Part shown: in pieces, positions 6,001 to 8,658 of the stretch | Position numbering within the stretch: the first letter of the stretch is position 1 | Layout of the letters: the number at the start of each line of letters is the position of its first letter | From: Burkholderiales bacterium | GTDB lineage: Bacteria; Pseudomonadota; Gammaproteobacteria; Burkholderiales; Burkholderiaceae_C | Length of the DNA stretch: 8,658 bases | Assembly (NCBI GenBank): GCA_025354615.1 | Contig: JANXMO010000362.1 | Coordinates: 1 to 8,658, forward strand | Reading direction: 5' to 3' | Position numbers and translations under genes: made by a program | Notes under the pieces: model-generated | The model's input: the letters and a program-made list of their open reading frames with translations, nothing else | Database searches by the model: none | What the model was told of the DNA's origin: nothing

Positions 6001-6677
6001 CCACTGCGGCGCAAACGCTTTATGGCATCCGCGACAACTTGGTGCCCGGTACGGTGACGCAGGACGCCCTGGTCCAGCAAACCGTCGTCGCGACCGCCAG
6101 TGGAGCCGATGGCGCGCTTTACCGCCTTACCACCCATGCCGTGGGCCAGCCGGCTGACGCGCCTTCCGCAGGCGACGCAGCGGTGTCGGTGCCCGCCTAC
6201 TACAGCGGCAAGCGGGGCTGGTACCTGAACCTGCCGACGACGGGTGAACGCGCCGTTACCGATTCACGGCTGCGCGGCGGGCGCGCGATCTTCAGCACCT
6301 CGATTCCCGACGTCAGCAACGCATGTGCTTATGGAGGCAATGGCTGGTTGATGGAAATTGATGCGGTGACCGGAAACCGCGATGACCGGGGCACCTTTGA
6401 CACCAACAACAACGGCGTGGTGGATGCGAGTGACACGATTGCCTTTGCCGCGGCAAAAGGCAACGTGGCCAGCGGGCGTTATTTCGATGGCATTCCCGCT
6501 TCTCCAACCACGCTGGGCAAACCCGACAAATCAGCCGACCCCAACAACCCGGGCAAGCCGCGCAGCGCGTGTACCGAGATCCGCTACGTGACCCGCTCGG
6601 ATGGCCGGACCGAGCCGGTCACGGTGGCGTGCGGCAATGCGAACGCGGGGCGCGCCATGTGGCGTGAAGTGCGATGA
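3096..6677 (+). CDS. pilY1: PilY1 tip adhesin / pilus biogenesis factor (PilC family)
   Basis: This 1193-residue exported protein is expected to sit at the pilus tip with the minor pilins and to act in adhesion, assembly and surface sensing. It has a Sec signal peptide (about 1-34, ending ASA). A von Willebrand A-like region follows: DNSQSM at 60-65 gives the DxSxS metal motif (D60, S62, S64), and LATDGNPTG supplies D377. The region holds cysteines at 136, 172, 249, 252 and 367. The family motif YLRGDSS lies at 632-638, then C644-GT-C647 and LGDMIDSAPLLVG. The C-terminal beta-propeller begins around 695 (VIYVGANDGMLHAFD). A calcium loop D882-V-N-D-D-G-A-A-D890 matches the regulatory calcium site of Pseudomonas PilY1. 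A second EF-hand-like loop, DTNNNGVVDASD, is at 1102-1113. The protein ends in MWREVR, a family-type terminus. Cys29 is not in a proper lipobox. ATG 3105 is an alternative start. Confidence 0.93.
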   Translation: MHSMKRFETPFFSTRAVGLAAAVVSGVGCLGASAATVPLLADYPLFLAPPVTPNVLVLLDNSQSMDATMAGKVVSGDDPNTRGNTARRVLRQVISDNRGAFNWGLGTFELLGEPYLFNTLAYFLGSQTTMVYTDTCSVPLGSVADVTGYSPDGPRVVTSAAGVTPVTYKDNCLQNPDTLNGAPRNVKRYITFEVAGDDANINDVYYLAAPDAYAFGVGIAGGSGHLYNIYGQRDASTAWTVANFNPASCISCPVDFTPTDAGFLPDAASQQRMLFLRRGWGYGNSASGAGRIVEPVAAAAASTPAEIAAESAHYTTLMTALSPETNAASNEIKNGAYVTPLAGTLGTARKYFEGRLPNAKSPITQTCQRSYVVLATDGNPTGKADGTLYGTADWTNTRLGPDQWRYGIAQNEVFNEISRVDGSGQPVGGLRAAQVSGANLANSAVSGIKADIKTYVIGLGKTVINDSSLASLDEMAQLGAGAPKAFRADSVEAVQSAFQSVISSIQEQSGASASASVSSTVLNDSTVLYEPSFDSSHWTGDLKAFNVDATGTPLTTPLWSASAQLKAQDWDRGRAIVTYKPFGAPGTRGIPFRWPANAAAPTAQEFDAAQVALLNTSSTGAVDGEGLLRLQYLRGDSSHELARCGTCTPGWRSRTTPLGDMIDSAPLLVGAPNGAYYDDIASASYSAFVASQRQRKKVIYVGANDGMLHAFDAAQGRELMAYVPSPVYASLSQLMSPTYTHRYYANGSPMVGDAFYGGSWKSLLVSGMRAGGKGVFALDITRPENFSEANANSIVRWEFLNTQDPDVGFVYSQPVIVKTNDGRWSVIVANGYNATVGGAPGSSGHAVLFVLDAETGAVKKKIDTGAGTLASPNGLSGSALIDVNDDGAADVAYAGDLNGNLWKFDLSSSSPSSWAVGNGGAALFNTDEGHPEDGVRAITGRPNVAAFPGGGYIVVFGSGRYLSKADVTSTAAQTLYGIRDNLVPGTVTQDALVQQTVVATASGADGALYRLTTHAVGQPADAPSAGDAAVSVPAYYSGKRGWYLNLPTTGERAVTDSRLRGGRAIFSTSIPDVSNACAYGGNGWLMEIDAVTGNRDDRGTFDTNNNGVVDASDTIAFAAAKGNVASGRYFDGIPASPTTLGKPDKSADPNNPGKPRSACTEIRYVTRSDGRTEPVTVACGNANAGRAMWREVR

Positions 6678-7072
6678 CACGGCGCGGCGTCAATGTGTTG
6701 CCGTGGCTCGGGTTGCGCCCTGGCGCTACCGTGCTCGCCTTGCTGACGGCTGCTTCCACCGCGGCACATGCGGTGCGTGCCGCGGATACGCCGCCGCCCG
6801 TGCCAGCGGCGGTGCGGCTGGCGCACCCGCCCGCATCAAATAACGATCCGGCAGGGGCGCTGTTCGATGGTCGCATCACGGCGCTCGATCTGGATGCTGG
6901 CCGTATCGTGATCAACGGCATTTCATTTCAGCTGAGTGAAAAGCGCACGCAGGTTTTTCGCCAAGGCCTGCCGGCACCTGCCAGCGCGCTGCGGCTGGGC
7001 GAACGCGTTCATTACGGCGTGGCCGGCGCCGACCCTGCTCAACGGGTGTTGACCACCGTTTATGCACGCTGA
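6674..7072 (+). CDS. pilY2: PilY2-like small exported protein
   Basis: This 132-residue protein has an N-terminal signal peptide: a basic start (MTRRG), a hydrophobic stretch (about 17-31) and likely cleavage after AHA (33) or VRA (36). The mature part has a Pro-rich linker, then about 70 residues rich in predicted beta-strands (DGRITALDLDAGRIVINGIS, then LGERVHYGV), suggesting a small beta-barrel. It has no cysteine and no pilin motif. Its place between pilY1 and pilE is that of pilY2 in Pseudomonas, a small gene implicated in fimbrial biogenesis whose biochemical role is unclear. The call rests mainly on position, size and general pattern, and I cannot confirm homology. Its ATG overlaps the pilY1 stop (ATGA, 6674-6677), so it is probably translated by coupling. 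Confidence 0.65.
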   Translation: MTRRGVNVLPWLGLRPGATVLALLTAASTAAHAVRAADTPPPVPAAVRLAHPPASNNDPAGALFDGRITALDLDAGRIVINGISFQLSEKRTQVFRQGLPAPASALRLGERVHYGVAGADPAQRVLTTVYAR

Positions 7073-7079
7073 CCACACG

Positions 7080-7084
7080 AAGGA
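7080..7084 (+). promoter_or_regulatory. Ribosome binding site of pilE
   Basis: AAGGA lies 7 bases upstream of ATG 7092. It decides the pilE start over the in-frame ATG at 7062, which lies inside the preceding gene and would give an atypically long leader. It is the clearest Shine-Dalgarno site in the operon and suggests that pilE is initiated independently rather than by coupling. Confidence 0.75.
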
Positions 7085-7091
7085 CGTTCAC

Positions 7092-7523
7092 ATGAAGGCG
7101 TGCAAGGGCTTTACGCTGATGGAGTTGATGATCACGGTGGCCGTTGTCGGCTTGCTGGCAACGGTGGCTTACCCGTCTTACCAAAGCATGGTGCTGAAGG
7201 CGCGGCGCGCCGACGCCAAGGCGGCATTGACCAATGCCGCGCAACGCCTGGAGCGGTTCTACACCGAGAACAACCGCTATGAAACCGCGTGCCTCGCAGG
7301 CTCCGGCTGCACGGCGCAAAACCAGGTGTATGGCGCGCTGACTGAAAACGGCCACTATGCGTTGACACTGCCGCAAGACCAGCTCAAGGCACATTCGTTC
7401 GTGCTGGTGGCGACGCCGCTGGGCGCGCAGCTGAACGACGCATGCGGCACGTTCACACTGAACCAAGCCGGTGAGCGGCAGGTCAGCGGGGGCTTGGAAA
7501 CCAATGCCGCGAAGTGCTGGTGA
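7092..7523 (+). CDS. pilE: Minor pilin PilE (type IV pilin-like protein)
   Basis: This 143-residue prepilin has a short leader MKACKG and the mature start FTLMELMITVAVVGLLATVAYPSY, with Glu5 at E11. PilD should cut after G6. The sequence after the hydrophobic helix (KARRADAKAALTNAAQRLERFY, then TENNRYET) and the C-terminal CGTFTLNQAGERQVSGG with a final Cys-Trp are typical of PilE-type minor pilins of this operon. The last cysteine pair should close a D-region loop, and a second pair (CLAGSGC) lies mid-protein. In Pseudomonas PilE links the PilVWX-FimU-PilY1 tip to the main fibre. The name is shared with the major pilin of Neisseria; last position in a fimU-type operon argues for the minor pilin, but a major-pilin role is not excluded. 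A cysteine in the leader is unusual. Confidence 0.88.
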   Translation: MKACKGFTLMELMITVAVVGLLATVAYPSYQSMVLKARRADAKAALTNAAQRLERFYTENNRYETACLAGSGCTAQNQVYGALTENGHYALTLPQDQLKAHSFVLVATPLGAQLNDACGTFTLNQAGERQVSGGLETNAAKCW

Positions 7524-7525
7524 GG

Positions 7526-7538
7526 GCCTTGAAAAGGC
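7526..7538. terminator. Weak hairpin after pilE
   Basis: GCCTT (7526-7530) and AAGGC (7534-7538) pair around a GAA loop, starting two bases after the pilE stop. No T-tract follows directly; the nearest is TTTT at 7555-7558. On the - strand it is equally symmetrical and could lie at the 3' end of amiC transcripts. A 5-bp stem without a T-tract is a poor intrinsic terminator, so this call is tentative. Confidence 0.25.
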
Positions 7539-7546
7539 AATCAATC

Positions 7547-7585
7547 CGCTTGGCTTTTAACGCTGGCTGACTTTTGACGCTTGGC
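7547..7585. repeat. Imperfect short repeats in the convergent spacer
   Basis: CGCTTGGC occurs at 7547-7554 and again at 7578-7585, with the near-copy CGCTGGC at 7561-7567 between them. The intervening units also match (TTTTAA and CTTTTGA). The pattern reads like a decayed tandem repeat of 14-17 bases between the two convergent stop codons. I see no dyad strong enough to make it a terminator. No function can be assigned. Confidence 0.4.
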
Positions 7586-7615
7586 GCGGCGGCAACCTGA
7601 GTTCAAACGCGGCTG

Positions 7616-8658
7616 TTACAACTCACGCGTTCGCGCCAGCGGCGGGTTCTTCGCGAAGTAACGGCGAATGCCGGTAGAGACGGCATCCACCAGTTGGGCC
7701 TGGTAGTCGGCGTCCCGCAGCTTGGCTTCTTCTTCCGGGTTCGAGATAAAGGCCGTTTCGACCAGGATGGAAGGGATGTCGGGCGCCTTCAGCACCGCAA
7801 ACCCGGCTTGCTCAACGCTGCCCTTGTGCAGCTTGCCGACTTTGCCGATCTGGCCAATCACTTCGTGGCCGAGTTTCAGGCTGTCCTTGATTTGCGCCGT
7901 GGTGCTCATGTCGAGCAGCGCGCGCATCACCGTCGGGTCCTTGGTTTGGGCGTTGTTGATGCCACCGACCAAGTCGGCGGCGTTTTCGCGGCTGGCCATC
8001 CAGCGCGCCGCAGCGCTGCTGGCGCCGCCTTGGCTGAGTGCGAACACCGAGGCGCCGCGGGCCTGCGGCGTCAAAAACGCATCGGCGTGGATCGACACGA
8101 ATAAATCGGCTTGAACCCGCCGCGCCTTGCGCACCCGCTCGTGCAGCGGCACGAAAAAGTCGGCGTCGCGTGTCAACATGGCGCGCATGCCGGGCACGGC
8201 GTTCAAGCGGTCGCGCAACTGCAGTGCCACTTGCAACACCACGTCTTTTTCACGCAGGCCGCTGGGGCCGATGGCACCCGGGTCTTCGCCGCCATGGCCG
8301 GGGTCGAGCGCCACGATCACCAGCCGGTCGATACGGCCGGGCGACAGCGAAGGAGTCGCGGTCACCGGCGCCGCAGGTTTGATGGCGGGGCTGCTCGCAG
8401 GCAAAGCCGGTTTTGCTGAAGGCAATGGCTTGTCCAGCTGGCCGATCAATTCGCCCAGCGCATCCCGCACCGCCTGGGCGGCGTTCTGTTCAGCCTGTTC
8501 TTTTTCCTGAATCAAGGCCTGCAACGGGTCACGCTCCTGCGTCGGGTACAAATCGAATACCAGCCGGTGCCGGTAAGCCGCCACCGGCGCCAGAGTGAAC
8601 AGCTGCGGTGCGGTGGCCTGCTTCAGGTCGATCACCAGGCGCACCACGCGCGGCTGGT
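7616..8658 (-). CDS. amiC: N-acetylmuramoyl-L-alanine amidase AmiC (5' end missing)
   Basis: This is a periplasmic zinc amidase that cuts the peptide from peptidoglycan, mainly at the septum during daughter-cell separation. The reading frame is open at the right edge, so the signal sequence and first part of the AMIN domain are missing. Residues are numbered here from the GTG at 8647-8645, which is probably an internal Val. The AMIN domain C-terminal part (VRLVIDLKQ, then HRLVFDLYP) spans 1-35. A charged, then Pro/Ala-rich linker spans 40-104. The Amidase_3 domain spans 108-335. Zinc ligands are H118 (DPGHGG), E133 (GLREKD) and H187 (SIHADAF), and the catalytic Glu is E297 (VETAF). The stretch 210-260 (MASRENAADLVGGIN, then ALLDMSTTAQIKDS) fits the regulatory insertion of division amidases activated by EnvC/NlpD-type LytM proteins. 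The stop is TAA at 7618-7616, converging on pilE. Confidence 0.92.
   Translation of the reverse strand, partial: QPRVVRLVIDLKQATAPQLFTLAPVAAYRHRLVFDLYPTQERDPLQALIQEKEQAEQNAAQAVRDALGELIGQLDKPLPSAKPALPASSPAIKPAAPVTATPSLSPGRIDRLVIVALDPGHGGEDPGAIGPSGLREKDVVLQVALQLRDRLNAVPGMRAMLTRDADFFVPLHERVRKARRVQADLFVSIHADAFLTPQARGASVFALSQGGASSAAARWMASRENAADLVGGINNAQTKDPTVMRALLDMSTTAQIKDSLKLGHEVIGQIGKVGKLHKGSVEQAGFAVLKAPDIPSILVETAFISNPEEEAKLRDADYQAQLVDAVSTGIRRYFAKNPPLARTREL

Overview
The window is GC-rich, with strong G/C preference at third codon positions. It carries a type IVa pilus minor-pilin/tip operon on the + strand and a peptidoglycan amidase gene converging on it from the - strand. The gene order matches the Pseudomonas fimU-pilV-pilW-pilX-pilY1-pilY2-pilE cluster. 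The protein styles, including the AMIN/Amidase_3 AmiC, look most like a betaproteobacterium of the order Burkholderiales (Comamonadaceae-like). The taxon is inferred from protein character only, because there is no rRNA or tRNA here.

Layout. Positions 1-21 probably hold the first seven codons of a gene that leaves the left edge on the - strand, with a good ribosome binding site at 28-32. Positions 22-268 are then a divergent regulatory region. It holds a terminator-like hairpin (149-180), an 11-codon open frame lying over that hairpin, short GCYGTTTGRA-type repeats and a small hairpin just before the operon. The operon runs from 269 to 7523: fimU (269-868), pilV (865-1401), pilW (1413-2501), pilX (2498-3085), pilY1 (3096-6677), a pilY2-like gene (6674-7072) and pilE (7092-7523). 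Neighbouring genes overlap by 4 bases or lie within 19 bases of each other, so they are almost certainly co-transcribed and partly translationally coupled. Positions 7524-7615 are a short convergent spacer with a weak hairpin and imperfect repeats. Positions 7616-8658 hold the 3' part of amiC on the - strand, whose 5' end lies outside the window.

How the genes work together. FimU, PilV, PilW, PilX and PilE carry class III signal peptides and are expected to be cut by the prepilin peptidase PilD. FimU, PilV, PilW and PilX, with PilY1, are expected to form the complex that primes pilus assembly and sits at the fibre tip. PilY1 is the large secreted adhesin/sensor, with a von Willebrand A-like N-terminal region and a C-terminal beta-propeller. 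PilE is thought to link the tip complex to the main fibre. The PilY2-like protein is a small exported protein of unclear role. AmiC cuts septal peptidoglycan during cell separation and has no evident functional tie to the pilus genes.

This is a recognisable system, not a new one. The parts most worth a second look are the leader upstream of fimU (terminator hairpin, overlapping mini-ORF, divergent gene), an A8 tract at fimU codons 3-5, the recurring EF-hand-like calcium loops in FimU and PilY1, and the poorly characterised PilY2-like gene.
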